A stretch of DNA of 55,099 nucleotides from Anaerobranca californiensis DSM 14826 (GCF_900142275.1 NZ_FRAI01000014.1:1-55099); one strand, 5' to 3'; numbered from the stretch's first letter, positions 43,405 to 52,998 are shown. Notes: a model not told the origin generated them from the letters alone. Translations and numbers: made by a program.

Positions 43405-46218
43405 ATGAAAAATATAGTAATAAAAGGTGCTAGGGAAAATAACTTAAAAAATATCGATTTAACAATTCCTAGGGATAAACTAGTGGTCTTTACCGGCCTT
43501 AGCGGTTCAGGGAAATCTTCTTTAGCCTTTGAAACTATTTATGCCGAGGGACAGAGAAGGTATGTGGAATCACTATCTGCCTATGCTAGGCAGTTTTTAG
43601 GTCAAATGGAAAAACCCGATGTCGATTTAATAGAAGGGTTGTCACCGGCTATATCCATTGATCAGAAAACCACCAGTAAAAACCCTAGGTCAACGGTAGG
43701 GACAGTTACAGAAATTTACGATTACCTCCGCTTGTTATATGCCAGGGTAGGAAAACCCTATTGTCCCCATTGTAAAGAAGAGATAAAACAGCAAACGGTT
43801 TCACAGATGGTAGATAAGGTCATGGAACTACCTCCAAAGACAAAAATACAAGTTTTAGCTCCCGTTATCCGGGGAAGGAAAGGTGAACACATCAAGGTAT
43901 TGGAGAATTTAAGGAAAAGTGGATTTGTCCGGGTACGGATCGATGATCACCTTTATGAATTGACTGAGGAAATTAAATTAGAAAAAAACAAAAAACACAC
44001 CATTGAAGTGGTGGTAGACAGATTAGTAGTAAAAGAAGGGATCCAAAACCGTTTAGCTGATTCTTTGGAATTGGCTTTAAAACACGGTGAGGGAATGGCT
44101 ATCATAGATATAGTAGATGGGGAATCGATAACCTTTAGCCAAAACTTTGCTTGTATCCAATGTGGGTTTAGTTTTGAAGAAATCAGCCCCCGAATATTTT
44201 CCTTTAACAATCCCTATGGGGCTTGTGAAGAATGTGGAGGTCTAGGAAGCCATTTAGAACCTGATCCTGATTTAATTATTCCTGATCCCAGTTTATCCAT
44301 TGAAGAAGGGGCGATAGCACCTTGGAGTAAAAGTTCATCAAGTTATTACAGCAGTATGTTGAAGGCAGTAGCTAAAGAAATAGGTATTGATCTAAAGGTG
44401 CCAGTAATGGAACTACCTAAAGATAAGCTAAAAACTTTACTCTATGGAATACCTGATAAAAAGTTTAAAATAAAGTATGAAGATTCCCAAGGTGAATTAC
44501 AAGAGATTAACGCCTTATTTAGGGGATTAGTTAATTGGATTAAGATGAGATATAGAGAAACATCTTCAGACTACATTAAAAATGATTTAGAAGGATATAT
44601 GTCTAATATTCCATGTAAAAAATGTAATGGTGCCCGTTTAAAGAAGGAAAGTTTAGCAGTACTCATTGGGGATAAAAACATTGCCCAATTAACAGCCCTG
44701 TCAGTAGTAGAAGCAAAAAGTTATTTGAATAAGGTTAAGTTCACTGAAAAGGAAATGATGATCGCCCGGATGATTTTAAAGGAAATTAATGAACGGTTGG
44801 GCTTTTTAATTGATGTCGGTTTAGATTACCTTACTTTAGATAGAGCTGCCGGAACTTTATCAGGGGGAGAAGCCCAGAGGATCCGTTTAGCCACCCAAAT
44901 CGGTTCTAGTTTAATGGGTGTATTGTATATTTTAGATGAACCAAGTATCGGCCTTCACCAACGGGATAATGAGCGGCTTTTAGGGACACTGAAAAAACTC
45001 AGGGATCTAGGGAATACACTAATTGTTGTGGAACACGATGAAGATACCATGAAGGCAGCGGATTATATAGTGGATATAGGCCCATTGGCTGGGGCCGGGG
45101 GTGGGGAAGTGGTGGCAGCTGGCACATTAGAAGACATTATGAAAGAACCCCGTTCCATTACCGGCCAGTATCTAAGGGGAGAAAAACGGATTTTTGTCCC
45201 TCAAAGGAGAAGGGTGCCTAATGGTAAATGGATAGAAATTATCGGGGCTAAAGAAAACAATCTCAAAAATATAGATGTAAAAATACCATGTGGTGTGTTT
45301 ACCTGTGTAACTGGGGTATCTGGTTCTGGGAAAAGTACTTTAATTAATGAAATTTTGTACAAAGCTTTAGCCCAAAAACTTCACAACGCTAAAGCTAAAC
45401 CAGGAGCCTATGATGAAATTCTAGGTTTAGAAAATATCGAGAAAGTAATAGATATAGATCAATCCCCTATTGGGAGAACTCCCCGTTCCAATCCAGCAAC
45501 TTATACCGGAGTATTTGATTATATCCGAGAACTTTTCGCATCTACCAATGACGCCCAAGCTAGGGGGTATAAAGCAGGGAGATTTAGTTTTAATGTCAAA
45601 GGTGGAAGGTGTGAAGCTTGTCGGGGTGATGGGATCATTAAAATCGAGATGCATTTTTTACCTGACGTTTATGTCCCTTGTGAAGTATGTAAAGGGGCTA
45701 GGTACAATAGGGAAACTCTGGAAATCAAGTATAAAGGGAAAACAATTGCCGATGTTTTAGATATGTCGGTAGAGGAAGCTGTCCATTTCTTCCAGAATAT
45801 CCCTAAAATTAAGAGAAAGTTAGATACCTTATATGATGTAGGTTTAGGTTATATTAAATTAGGGCAATCAGCTACCACCCTTTCTGGCGGTGAAGCCCAA
45901 AGGGTTAAATTGGCCACAGAGTTAAGCCGACGGAGTAATGGTAAAACATTGTATATTCTAGATGAACCGACTACCGGTTTACACATTGCCGATATTGATA
46001 AATTATTACAGGTTTTAAGTAGGTTGACCGATGAAGGTAGTACTGTCTTGGTAATTGAGCATAATTTAGATGTCATTAAAACAGCAGATTACATTATTGA
46101 CCTTGGACCGGAAGGGGGAGATCGGGGAGGTACAATAGTTGCCCAAGGAACCCCCGAAGAAATAGTTAAGGTTGCTGAAAGCTATACGGGAAGATTTTTA
46201 AAACCCTATTTAAAATAA
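43405..46218 (+). CDS. uvrA: Excinuclease ABC subunit A (UvrA)
   Basis: 937 residues. Two ABC ATPase modules: Walker [13 protein letters not shown] (about 31-42) and [13 protein letters not shown] (about 635-647), with signatures LSGGEAQR in each. Zinc fingers: CPHC in the first signature domain insertion, the CxxC pairs near residues 252-277 (CIQCGF, CEECGG), and [18 protein letters not shown] (about 735-770). UvrA recognises bulky DNA damage and delivers UvrB. It begins 24 bases after uvrB with AAGGAGAG upstream. Confidence 0.98.
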   Translation: MKNIVIKGARENNLKNIDLTIPRDKLVVFTGLSGSGKSSLAFETIYAEGQRRYVESLSAYARQFLGQMEKPDVDLIEGLSPAISIDQKTTSKNPRSTVGTVTEIYDYLRLLYARVGKPYCPHCKEEIKQQTVSQMVDKVMELPPKTKIQVLAPVIRGRKGEHIKVLENLRKSGFVRVRIDDHLYELTEEIKLEKNKKHTIEVVVDRLVVKEGIQNRLADSLELALKHGEGMAIIDIVDGESITFSQNFACIQCGFSFEEISPRIFSFNNPYGACEECGGLGSHLEPDPDLIIPDPSLSIEEGAIAPWSKSSSSYYSSMLKAVAKEIGIDLKVPVMELPKDKLKTLLYGIPDKKFKIKYEDSQGELQEINALFRGLVNWIKMRYRETSSDYIKNDLEGYMSNIPCKKCNGARLKKESLAVLIGDKNIAQLTALSVVEAKSYLNKVKFTEKEMMIARMILKEINERLGFLIDVGLDYLTLDRAAGTLSGGEAQRIRLATQIGSSLMGVLYILDEPSIGLHQRDNERLLGTLKKLRDLGNTLIVVEHDEDTMKAADYIVDIGPLAGAGGGEVVAAGTLEDIMKEPRSITGQYLRGEKRIFVPQRRRVPNGKWIEIIGAKENNLKNIDVKIPCGVFTCVTGVSGSGKSTLINEILYKALAQKLHNAKAKPGAYDEILGLENIEKVIDIDQSPIGRTPRSNPATYTGVFDYIRELFASTNDAQARGYKAGRFSFNVKGGRCEACRGDGIIKIEMHFLPDVYVPCEVCKGARYNRETLEIKYKGKTIADVLDMSVEEAVHFFQNIPKIKRKLDTLYDVGLGYIKLGQSATTLSGGEAQRVKLATELSRRSNGKTLYILDEPTTGLHIADIDKLLQVLSRLTDEGSTVLVIEHNLDVIKTADYIIDLGPEGGDRGGTIVAQGTPEEIVKVAESYTGRFLKPYLK

Positions 46219-46239
46219 TTTTAGTAAAGGAGTAAGGTT

Positions 46240-48069
46240 ATGCTTTCCCGACAACAAATCAGTGAAATATTGAATAAGTTGCCTTCTTCTCCCGGTGTTT
46301 ATATTATGAAAGATAAATATGGGGAAGTAATTTATGTTGGTAAAGCTATTTCCCTAAAAAACAGGGTAAAATCTTATTTTATTGGAGGGGATAAAAGGGG
46401 GGTAAAGGTTAGTGTCTTAGTACAAAATATCGCAGAGTTAGACTATATTGTCACCGATTCGGAAGTAGAGGCACTAATTTTAGAAAGTAATCTCATCAAA
46501 AAACATCGGCCAAAGTACAACATTTCTTTGAAAGATGACAAACACTATCCCTATATTAAAATAAATGTTAAGGATGAATTTCCTACAGTAGAAAAAGTGA
46601 GGAAAATGACCAAAGATAAAGGGAAGTATTATGGCCCTTACCCTTCAGCGGCGGTGGTTAATGAAACTTTAAATGCTATAAGGGGATTATTCCCTTTAAG
46701 GACTTGTAAAGGAAATCTGGCAAATAAAACTAGGCCTTGTTTAAATTATCATATAAAAAGGTGCCATGCCCCTTGTATCGGTAAAATATCCTCTGAGGAT
46801 TATCATAAAATATTAAATCAAGTTATGTTATTTTTAGAAGGGAAAAATTTAGAATTAGTCCAAAAAATAGAAAGGGAAATGAATAAAGCAGCAGAGGAAT
46901 TAGATTTTGAAAAGGCAGCTAAATTGAGGGATCAGTTAAATGGAATCAAGGCAGTTAGTGAAAAACAAAAAATTATCTTTACTGATCTAGAAGACCGGGA
47001 TATTTTAGCTTTAGCAATGGGAGAAAATTTAGCTTGTATTCAACTATTTAGTGTTAGGGGAGGAAAACTTCTAGGTAGTGAATCCTTTAAATTAGAAAAT
47101 ACCGGGGGAGCCACAGAAGAAGAGCTGTTCCACGCCTTTATCACCCAGTACTATGGAGATGCTGTCATTATACCGGGGGAAATTCTCTTGCCCATTGAAC
47201 TTAGGGATAATAAAGTTATAGAGGAATATTTAAGGAAAAAACGGGGAGGAAAGGTAACTTTAAAAGTACCTCAAAAAGGTGATAAAAAATCCTTACTAGA
47301 AATGGCGGAGAAAAACGCTTCCCTCCAACTGCAAAATTATATCTCCCGACATTTAAAAAACAAGGAAGAGGCAGAACAAGGTTTATTAGATTTGACTAAA
47401 GCCTTAGATTTAGAGGAACTCCCTTGGAGGATGGAGTGTTTTGATATTTCCAATATTCAAGGGGAACACTCTGTAGCTTCCATGGTAGTTTTTGAAGGGG
47501 GAAGACCGGCAAAAGACAAATACCGAAAATTTAAAATCAAAACTGTTCAAGGTCCCGATGATTTTGCTTCTATGGCAGAAGTGCTAAAGAGGAGACTGGA
47601 AAATTATCGACAAGGGGATGAAAATTTCCTTCCCCTTCCCCATTTAATAGTTATCGATGGGGGAAAAGGACAATTATCGGCAGCGAGAAAAGTGATGGAA
47701 GAAATGGGATTTGGCAATATAAAGACAATAGCTTTAGCCAAAAGGGAAGAAGAAGTGTTTTTGCCTAACAGGTCTGAACCGGTAATTTTACCGAAAAATA
47801 GTAAAGGGTTGTACCTTTTACAAAGGATTAGAGATGAAGCCCATCGTTTTGCTTTAACATTTCACCGGAAATTGAGGACAAAAAATACTTTAGTTTCAGA
47901 ACTAGATAAAGTTCCGGGGATTGGAAGGGTGAGGAAAAAAATCTTGTTACAGGCCTTTGGCTCTGTTGAAGAAATAGCTACAAAAGATGTAGGGGAAATA
48001 GCGGCAGTTCCAGGAATACCTTGGAAAGTAGCGGAAGAAGTTTATAGGTATTTTCGGAAAAGTAGGTAA
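46240..48069 (+). CDS. uvrC: Excinuclease ABC subunit C (UvrC)
   Basis: 609 residues. The N-terminal GIY-YIG nuclease (about 12-95; GVYIMKD, VIYVGKAISLKNRV), four Cys of an iron-sulfur-type cluster region (CKGNLANKTRPC...CHAPC), a UVR domain (about 205-238; LDFEKAAKLRDQL), the C-terminal RNase-H-like nuclease (about 390-540; ECFDISNIQGEHSVASMV, IDGGKGQL) and two HhH motifs at the end (VPGIGRVRKKILL). It makes both cuts around the lesion. AAAGGAG precedes the ATG. It completes uvrBAC, and a terminator overlaps its stop. Confidence 0.98.
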   Translation: MLSRQQISEILNKLPSSPGVYIMKDKYGEVIYVGKAISLKNRVKSYFIGGDKRGVKVSVLVQNIAELDYIVTDSEVEALILESNLIKKHRPKYNISLKDDKHYPYIKINVKDEFPTVEKVRKMTKDKGKYYGPYPSAAVVNETLNAIRGLFPLRTCKGNLANKTRPCLNYHIKRCHAPCIGKISSEDYHKILNQVMLFLEGKNLELVQKIEREMNKAAEELDFEKAAKLRDQLNGIKAVSEKQKIIFTDLEDRDILALAMGENLACIQLFSVRGGKLLGSESFKLENTGGATEEELFHAFITQYYGDAVIIPGEILLPIELRDNKVIEEYLRKKRGGKVTLKVPQKGDKKSLLEMAEKNASLQLQNYISRHLKNKEEAEQGLLDLTKALDLEELPWRMECFDISNIQGEHSVASMVVFEGGRPAKDKYRKFKIKTVQGPDDFASMAEVLKRRLENYRQGDENFLPLPHLIVIDGGKGQLSAARKVMEEMGFGNIKTIALAKREEEVFLPNRSEPVILPKNSKGLYLLQRIRDEAHRFALTFHRKLRTKNTLVSELDKVPGIGRVRKKILLQAFGSVEEIATKDVGEIAAVPGIPWKVAEEVYRYFRKSR

Positions 48070-48098
48070 AGGAGGTCGTAAGACCTTCTTTTTTTTTA
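48068..48098 (+). terminator. Terminator of uvrBAC
   Basis: 10-bp stem AAAGGAGGTC/GACCTTCTTT (one G-U) around GTAA, then a long T-run. Confidence 0.88.
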
Positions 48099-48159
48099 TA
48101 GTAAAATTAAATTTTTTAATTTATATATAAAAAATTTTAAAAAAATTATTCAAAAACCC

Positions 48160-48187
48160 TTGCATTTTTTAAAATTATTAGTATAAT
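48160..48187 (+). promoter_or_regulatory. Sigma-A-like promoter of the shared-module operon
   Basis: TTGCAT (48160-48165), 16 bases, TATAAT (48182-48187), within very AT-rich DNA, about 60 bases before the first start. Confidence 0.6.
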
Positions 48188-48202
48188 TAAATTAAAGATT
48201 AA

Positions 48203-48217
48203 AATACTTAAAGTATT
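48203..48217 (+). repeat. 15-bp palindrome after the operon promoter
   Basis: AATACTT-A-AAGTATT, centred about 23 bases after the -10 box. It could be an operator for the helix-turn-helix protein encoded next, or chance in AT-rich DNA. Confidence 0.4.
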
Positions 48218-48247
48218 AATTAAAAATATTGAAAGGAGGGGGTTGGG

Positions 48248-48631
48248 GTGAAAAGACAAATGCTAGGTCGTTGCCCTATTTGTACAACCCATCTTGATAT
48301 CACCCGTTTACATTGCCCTAGTTGTCACACAACTATAGAAGGAAAGTTTGAGCCTTGTAAGTTTTGTAGATTGCCATTAGATCAACAGGAGTTTGTAGAA
48401 GTGTTTATTAAATGTCGGGGAAATATCAAGGAAGTTGAAAAGGAGTTAGGAATTTCTTACCCAACGGTTAGGGGTAGGTTAGAAGCGGTTATTGAAAATT
48501 TAGGTTATAGGCCGGAACCTATTCCTAAAACTGATCCAGAGGTGGCGAGGAAGCGGAAGGAAATTTTAGATGCTTTAAACAATGGTGAGATAACCGCTGA
48601 AGAAGCGGTGGCACTGTTGAAAAAAGGGTAA
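48248..48631 (+). CDS. DUF2089 protein: zinc ribbon, helix-turn-helix and C-terminal shared module
   Basis: 127 residues. Three CxxC pairs (CPIC, CPSC, CKFC; residues about 9-41) form a zinc-ribbon head. A helix-turn-helix follows (about 55-80; GNIKEVEKELGISYPTVRGR), so it is a probable DNA-binding regulator. The last 25 residues (LNNGEITAEEAVALLKK) are the SHOCT-like helical module found in four further proteins of this operon. Related genes precede YvlB/LiaX-type envelope proteins in Firmicutes. GTG start with AAAGGAGGGGG upstream. It likely regulates the operon it heads, perhaps through the palindrome at 48203-48217. Confidence 0.82.
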   Translation: MKRQMLGRCPICTTHLDITRLHCPSCHTTIEGKFEPCKFCRLPLDQQEFVEVFIKCRGNIKEVEKELGISYPTVRGRLEAVIENLGYRPEPIPKTDPEVARKRKEILDALNNGEITAEEAVALLKKG

Positions 48632-48656
48632 TTAGATAAAAAAAGGGGAGTTTAAA

Positions 48657-49664
48657 GTGGAAGAAAAAAAATTAATTTTATCCATGTTAAAGGAAGGGAA
48701 AATTACTGTAGATGAAGGAAAGGAACTATTAATGGCTTTAGGGGAAGATTATTCTGGGATAACAGATGCTGGAGAAATAGAAGAAGAACAAAGGGAAAAA
48801 GAACAAAAAGGTGAAGAAATAAAGAAAAGGGTCAAAGGTTGGAGCTTAATAGATAAATTAATGGCTGGTTTAAATCTAGAGAGTGTTACAGGTCCTACCT
48901 TTATATTTACAGAAGAGTACAGCCATAAATTTACTTCCCAAATGGTGGTAGTAGATATTAAGACGAGAAATGGCCATATAAAAATCAATACTTGGGATAA
49001 AGAATATGCTTTTATTAAGGTAACTAAAAAAGTCAGGAGAATAAATTCTGAAGAAAAAGCAAAGGATTTGGCGAATAGCTATGAACTTTTAAAACTTAGG
49101 GAAAATGAAATAACAACTGAAGATTATAAAAATAGGAATTTATCGGTAGATTATGAGATAACCCTTCCCCGCTGCGTTGTTGTAGAACTTGCCACTAGTT
49201 CTGTAAATGGTAAGGTAATCTTAGAAAATTTAAAGATAAGTAGGGGAAAGGTCAACACTGTAAATGGAAAAATTATTACGAGTAATCTCTTGGGAGAGGA
49301 GTTAGAGATTTCTGGAGTTAATGGGGTAATTGAAGTAGAAGGGGAATTGGAAAATTTAGAGGTAAATACTGTCAATGGAAGAATTTCTGTAATAGATAAT
49401 GGGAAAAATGAGGGGGATGTCCATTTATCAACGGTAAATGGCTCTATTGCAATAAAGTTACCTAAAGGGATTTCCGGTATATACATTAAAGGAAGTACTG
49501 TCAATGGTAGTGTTAAAGTAGAACACTCAGAATTAAATATCAATAATATCGGTGGGAAAATTTTAAATAAATCCCTTGAGGCTACATCACCGGGGGATAT
49601 TAAAAAAAGGTACAATGTGAGTGCTGTCAACGGCAGTTTAAATGTACGGGAGTTAGAAAATTAA
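48657..49664 (+). CDS. DUF4097 beta-solenoid protein with N-terminal shared module
   Basis: 335 residues. The N-terminus (about 6-28; LKEGKITVDEGKELLMAL) is the operon's shared helical module, followed by a charged linker. A beta-solenoid (about 90-335) follows with seven VNG repeats about 20-50 residues apart (SSVNGKV, NTVNGKI, SGVNGVI, NTVNGRI, STVNGSI, STVNGSV, SAVNGSL), as in DUF4097/YvlB proteins. There is no signal peptide, so it acts inside the cell or on the membrane face. YvlB and LiaX relatives take part in cell-envelope stress responses. GTG start with AAAGGGGAG upstream. Confidence 0.82.
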   Translation: MEEKKLILSMLKEGKITVDEGKELLMALGEDYSGITDAGEIEEEQREKEQKGEEIKKRVKGWSLIDKLMAGLNLESVTGPTFIFTEEYSHKFTSQMVVVDIKTRNGHIKINTWDKEYAFIKVTKKVRRINSEEKAKDLANSYELLKLRENEITTEDYKNRNLSVDYEITLPRCVVVELATSSVNGKVILENLKISRGKVNTVNGKIITSNLLGEELEISGVNGVIEVEGELENLEVNTVNGRISVIDNGKNEGDVHLSTVNGSIAIKLPKGISGIYIKGSTVNGSVKVEHSELNINNIGGKILNKSLEATSPGDIKKRYNVSAVNGSLNVRELEN

Positions 49665-49683
49665 AAATTGGGAGGGTGTGGAA

Positions 49684-50010
49684 ATGAAGGATTTTTTGAT
49701 GAATGAAAGTGTGCAAATGGGGATATTTTTTCTATTACTAGTAATTATAGTCACCAATTTTATTTTGAAAATGTATGCTATAAAAATGGGGATTTATAAA
49801 AAGGTCTATGGTCTTTGGAGAATTAACTGGAGAAAAATTAAAGAAGGTTTGTTTTTAAGTGGATTTGCAGCACTATTTATTTACACTATTTACCACAGAT
49901 GGAATTTTTGGTTGACTATTGGTTCTTTAATAATTTATGTGGGAATTTCCAAAGTGCTGTCTGGTTTTTTTGATATTAAATCGTGGAAAAGTAAAAGATA
50001 TTGGGATTAG
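49684..50010 (+). CDS. Small membrane protein of the shared-module operon
   Basis: 108 residues with about three hydrophobic helices (about 10-32, 53-70, 74-94) and basic loops (KKVYGLWRINWRKIKEG). I recognise no family. It is the only protein of the six that lacks the shared helical module and the only one in the membrane, so it is the natural membrane partner for the others. ATG 49684 is chosen over GTG 49678 because GGAGG (49671-49675) then has 8-base spacing. The next gene starts 11 bases after its stop. Confidence 0.7.
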   Translation: MKDFLMNESVQMGIFFLLLVIIVTNFILKMYAIKMGIYKKVYGLWRINWRKIKEGLFLSGFAALFIYTIYHRWNFWLTIGSLIIYVGISKVLSGFFDIKSWKSKRYWD

Positions 50011-50021
50011 GGGTGAGAAAA

Positions 50022-51047
50022 ATGACTTTTTTCCAAAAAAATTTCTCACTCCCCTTTGGGGGAAAAGTTAAATTATCGATAGATAAAGGGAAATTAGCGG
50101 TCTGGGGTTGGGAAAAGGCCAGTTGTAAGTTAGAGGTTGATGGAGAAAAATCAAAAATCGGCCATGAAACTCATGAAGGGGAATTAGAACTAGATATTGA
50201 AGGTGGAAACAAAGGGATTACACTATATGTGCCAAAACATTGTAATCTAATGATTGACGGGAGTTATGTAGATGGAGAAATAGGGAATATCGATGGAAAA
50301 GTAGTTGTCGATAATGGTAGTGGTAATTTTAAATTTTCCAATATTAAAGGTGATGGGAATATAGACATTGAAAAAGGGAATATAGAATTTGAAAATATCC
50401 GGGGTAAATGGTTTATTGATCAAGGGTTTGGCGATATTTCAGGGTTTAATTTAAATGGAGAAATTAAACTTGAAATGGGAAAGGGAGATGTAGAGTTAAT
50501 CCGCTTAAATGGTGATTGCATTTTAGAAAATGGTAAAGGTCAAGTGGTAATTAAAGATAGTGAAGGGACATTCCATTTGGATCTAGGAAGTGGGAGTTTA
50601 GCTCTAGATAATTGTAATTTTCAAAAGCTGACCGTTGAAGGGAAAGGAAATGCTGAAGTTAATTTACCCAGCGATTATTATGGGGTATGGCGTTTCTTTA
50701 TGACAGGGGATTTAAACTTTGCAATTCCCGTTGTTGCTCACCTTAATTTTAAAATTGATTGTAATCACTTAGATAATAAACTACCAGGCCTTAAGTTATG
50801 TAAAAAAGAAGGGTTTTATACTGGAAGTTTAGGAAATAGGGGTAGGGGTTCCTTGTATATTGAAGGGGCAAAAACTGTCAGTATAATTAAAGGTAATTCT
50901 AATGTTGTTATCGATACTGAGACGGAGAAAACCGATGAAGAAACTTTGCGGATTTTACAAATGCTTAAAGATGGTATCTTGACTTTAGAACAAGCTAATG
51001 AGCTTTTAGAAACAATGGAAAGTAGTGGAGGTGAATTTGATGAATGA
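50022..51047 (+). CDS. DUF4097-like beta-solenoid protein with C-terminal shared module
   Basis: 341 residues. The body (about 15-290) is a run of short beta strands rich in Gly, Asp and Asn with a loose 15-20 residue repeat (for example GDGNIDIEKGNIEFENIRG), a beta-solenoid like its neighbour but without VNG repeats. The shared module is at the C-terminus (about 308-332; LKDGILTLEQANELL) rather than the N-terminus. There is no signal peptide. ATG 50022 has AGGGGTGA upstream. The last 8 bases overlap the next gene's start. Confidence 0.75.
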   Translation: MTFFQKNFSLPFGGKVKLSIDKGKLAVWGWEKASCKLEVDGEKSKIGHETHEGELELDIEGGNKGITLYVPKHCNLMIDGSYVDGEIGNIDGKVVVDNGSGNFKFSNIKGDGNIDIEKGNIEFENIRGKWFIDQGFGDISGFNLNGEIKLEMGKGDVELIRLNGDCILENGKGQVVIKDSEGTFHLDLGSGSLALDNCNFQKLTVEGKGNAEVNLPSDYYGVWRFFMTGDLNFAIPVVAHLNFKIDCNHLDNKLPGLKLCKKEGFYTGSLGNRGRGSLYIEGAKTVSIIKGNSNVVIDTETEKTDEETLRILQMLKDGILTLEQANELLETMESSGGEFDE

Positions 51048-51399
51048 AGAAAAATTACAAGTCCTTAAGATGATTCAAGAAGGTAAAATAACCCCGGAAG
51101 AGGGGATGAAGTTACTGGCAGCGGTAGAAAGGGATTGGGGAAGCCTAGAGGGGGAGAGTAAAGCTAAGTACTTGCATATCAGGGTAGAAGATCTAGATAC
51201 AGGGAAGAAAAAAGTTAATTTAAAAATCCCCTTCTTTTTAGTAAATTTCGGTTTAAAATTTTTACCTAAAGAAGCGGAAGGTGTGAGCCAAAGGGATTTA
51301 GAAAGGGTTATAGAAATGGCTAGACATGGTGGAATAGGAGAGGTTTTAGAAGTAGTTGATGATGAAGATAGGATTAAAGTGAAAATGTGGATAGAATAA
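51040..51399 (+). CDS. Small shared-module protein, copy 1
   Basis: 119 residues. The shared helical module opens the protein (about 4-27; QEGKITPEEGMKLLAA). A beta-rich domain follows (about 40-119) whose core YLHIRVEDLDTGKKKVNLKI and PFFLVNFGLKF strands recall the domain that follows this module in YvlB/LiaX-type proteins. GGAGGTGA sits 5-6 bases before ATG 51040. It overlaps the previous gene by 8 bases and the next starts 11 bases later, so these are translationally linked. Confidence 0.75.
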   Translation: MNEEKLQVLKMIQEGKITPEEGMKLLAAVERDWGSLEGESKAKYLHIRVEDLDTGKKKVNLKIPFFLVNFGLKFLPKEAEGVSQRDLERVIEMARHGGIGEVLEVVDDEDRIKVKMWIE

Positions 51400-51410
51400 G
51401 GGGTGATAGG

Positions 51411-51782
51411 GTGAAAAGGGATAGATTGCAAATATTGTCTTTAGTTAAGGAAGGGAAAATCACTCCAGAAGAAGGGGTAGAACTATTATCAGCCCTTGAG
51501 GAAACAAACTTAGAGGGAGAAAGTATCGACTTTAATTGGGAAGATGAAGAAGCCAAGATTTTAAAAATCCAGATCAAAAAGGTCAATGGCAAAAAAATTA
51601 ACCTAAGCTTACCAATTTCTTTAGTGAGATTTTTTTTCGATAGGGAGAAAGCCACATTTACCATCGATGGAGAAAAAATTAATCTAAAACAATGGTGGGA
51701 AAAAAGTGATAGAGGATATAAAGGGATTTTGTTAGATACACATACAAAATCTGGTAAGGAAATAAAAATTGAAATAGTTTAA
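51411..51782 (+). CDS. Small shared-module protein, copy 2
   Basis: 123 residues and a diverged paralogue of the previous protein. The shared module is at about 3-28 (VKEGKITPEEGVELLSAL), and the same strand pattern follows (KIQIKKVNGKKINLSLPISL). The second half differs. GTG 51411 with GGGGTGAT upstream is preferred; the open frame back to 51387 overlaps the previous gene. The yqeC gene begins 15 bases after its stop. Confidence 0.75.
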   Translation: MKRDRLQILSLVKEGKITPEEGVELLSALEETNLEGESIDFNWEDEEAKILKIQIKKVNGKKINLSLPISLVRFFFDREKATFTIDGEKINLKQWWEKSDRGYKGILLDTHTKSGKEIKIEIV

Positions 51783-51797
51783 CAGGAGAAAAGGAAT

Positions 51798-52505
51798 ATG
51801 GATATAATAACAGCTTTAGAAATTGGTAAAAAAAGTTTAATAACAATGGTAGGTGGAGGTGGTAAAACCACAGGGCTATTTTTATTGGCTAAACAACTAG
51901 AAAACTCCCTGCTCACCTCTACCACTAAATTTTATCGACCCCCATTAGATGAAAATATTACCTTGGTTAAATGGCCACAATGTAAGGGAGAAGAAGGGAA
52001 AATACCTTTAATTTATTCCCAAGTAGAAGGAGAAAAAGTCGTGGGAATTGATGTCGAAGCTGTGGAAAAATTAAAATCCCTTTCCCTTTATGAACATATT
52101 TTATGTGAAGGGGATGGGGCTAGAATGAAACCATTGAAGGTTTGGAAAGAGGGGGAGCCAGTAATACCTCCTAGTACCAGTCATTTAGTGATCAACATTG
52201 GGGCTAAAGTTATTGGTAAAAGGTGGGGAAATGAGTGGGTGCATCGCCATGAACTCCTTTCCTTCCCAAATGAAATTATAAACCTTTCAACACTAATAAA
52301 GATGGCTGAAAAAGGTGTTTTCAATTTTCAAAGGGGAAAGGACAGTAAAGTATTTTTAACGATAAACCAGTGGGATGTTGTTGGAGATAATATAAGTTTA
52401 GATGAAATGGTTGGATTTGGAGAAAAAATTAAAAAGACAGTACCTGATATTTACAAAGTACTGTTTTTATCCTATGAAAAAAATAGAGTTTATTGTGAGA
52501 TATAA
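51798..52505 (+). CDS. yqeC: YqeC-family selenium-cofactor accessory protein
   Basis: 235 residues. A P-loop GGGGKTTGLFLLAKQL (about 19-34) and the segment EGDGARMKPLK (about 109-119) with EPVIPPSTSHLV mark the YqeC family, which is linked by genomic context to selenium-dependent molybdenum hydroxylases. Its exact reaction is unknown. Together with the selenocysteine peroxiredoxin and the MobA-like gene it supports selenium use. No hydroxylase, yqeB or ygfK gene is in the window. It lies 15 bases after the shared-module operon and may be co-transcribed by position only. AGGAGAAAAGGA precedes the ATG. Confidence 0.82.
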   Translation: MDIITALEIGKKSLITMVGGGGKTTGLFLLAKQLENSLLTSTTKFYRPPLDENITLVKWPQCKGEEGKIPLIYSQVEGEKVVGIDVEAVEKLKSLSLYEHILCEGDGARMKPLKVWKEGEPVIPPSTSHLVINIGAKVIGKRWGNEWVHRHELLSFPNEIINLSTLIKMAEKGVFNFQRGKDSKVFLTINQWDVVGDNISLDEMVGFGEKIKKTVPDIYKVLFLSYEKNRVYCEI

Positions 52506-52543
52506 AAATTTGGGAAAGAGCAATTACTTTCCCAAATTTTTTT
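52505..52543. terminator. Bidirectional terminator
   Basis: 14-bp stem AAAATTTGGGAAAG/CTTTCCCAAATTTT around an 8-base loop, with T or A runs on both sides. It separates yqeC from the convergent minus-strand gene. Confidence 0.9.
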
Positions 52544-52547
52544 ATAA

Positions 52548-52853
52548 CTATTTTTTAGGTCCCTTTTCCTTTCCGATTATTTCTAGGACATTTTCTAACT
52601 TAAATTGTAATAACATCTCTTTCTTAATGATTACTTCTAGAGTTTTCTTTACACTTTCGTTTATCTTTAGTAATTCATCAATAGTTGTACATCTACCCTT
52701 TTCAATAACTTCTTGGATTTTTTCACCCTCAGCATTGATAATATGGGCTAGACCAATTTCTTCTAAAGCTATAGATGCAAGTAAAAGGTTAATAGCTTCT
52801 TCTCTAGAAATTTTAATCTCAGGTGTAATATCAGGAATTGTTGGCATACTCAT
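52548..52853 (-). CDS. Small helical protein of a spore-coat-associated family
   Basis: 101 residues, mostly helical, with no signal peptide. The segment [20 protein letters not shown] (about 25-44) recalls a Firmicutes family, often found near exosporium or collagen-like protein genes, with a following helix [17 protein letters not shown] (about 57-73). The recognition is from memory and no function is established. RBS AGGGGGGTGA precedes the ATG. It is the last of three minus-strand genes, but a 145-base gap separates it from the next, so it may have its own promoter; none is clear. Confidence 0.6.
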   Translation of the reverse strand: MSMPTIPDITPEIKISREEAINLLLASIALEEIGLAHIINAEGEKIQEVIEKGRCTTIDELLKINESVKKTLEVIIKKEMLLQFKLENVLEIIGKEKGPKK

Positions 52854-52998
52854 TTTTTATTCACCCCCCTCTAAAACTATATTATTTAGAACTACAAAAA
52901 ATGTGTCTTTTATTTATCTTGTTAATGTGTTTTTTTTTTTGAGATATTAAAGAAGGATCAAAGTTTTTAATGGGGAACCCCTATTATTTACATTCTTT

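Noticed and set aside
52402-52950. Plus-strand frame overlapping the yqeC end and the minus-strand gene at 52548
   Set aside because: It runs through a bidirectional terminator and antisense to a better gene; its protein is a low-complexity shadow.
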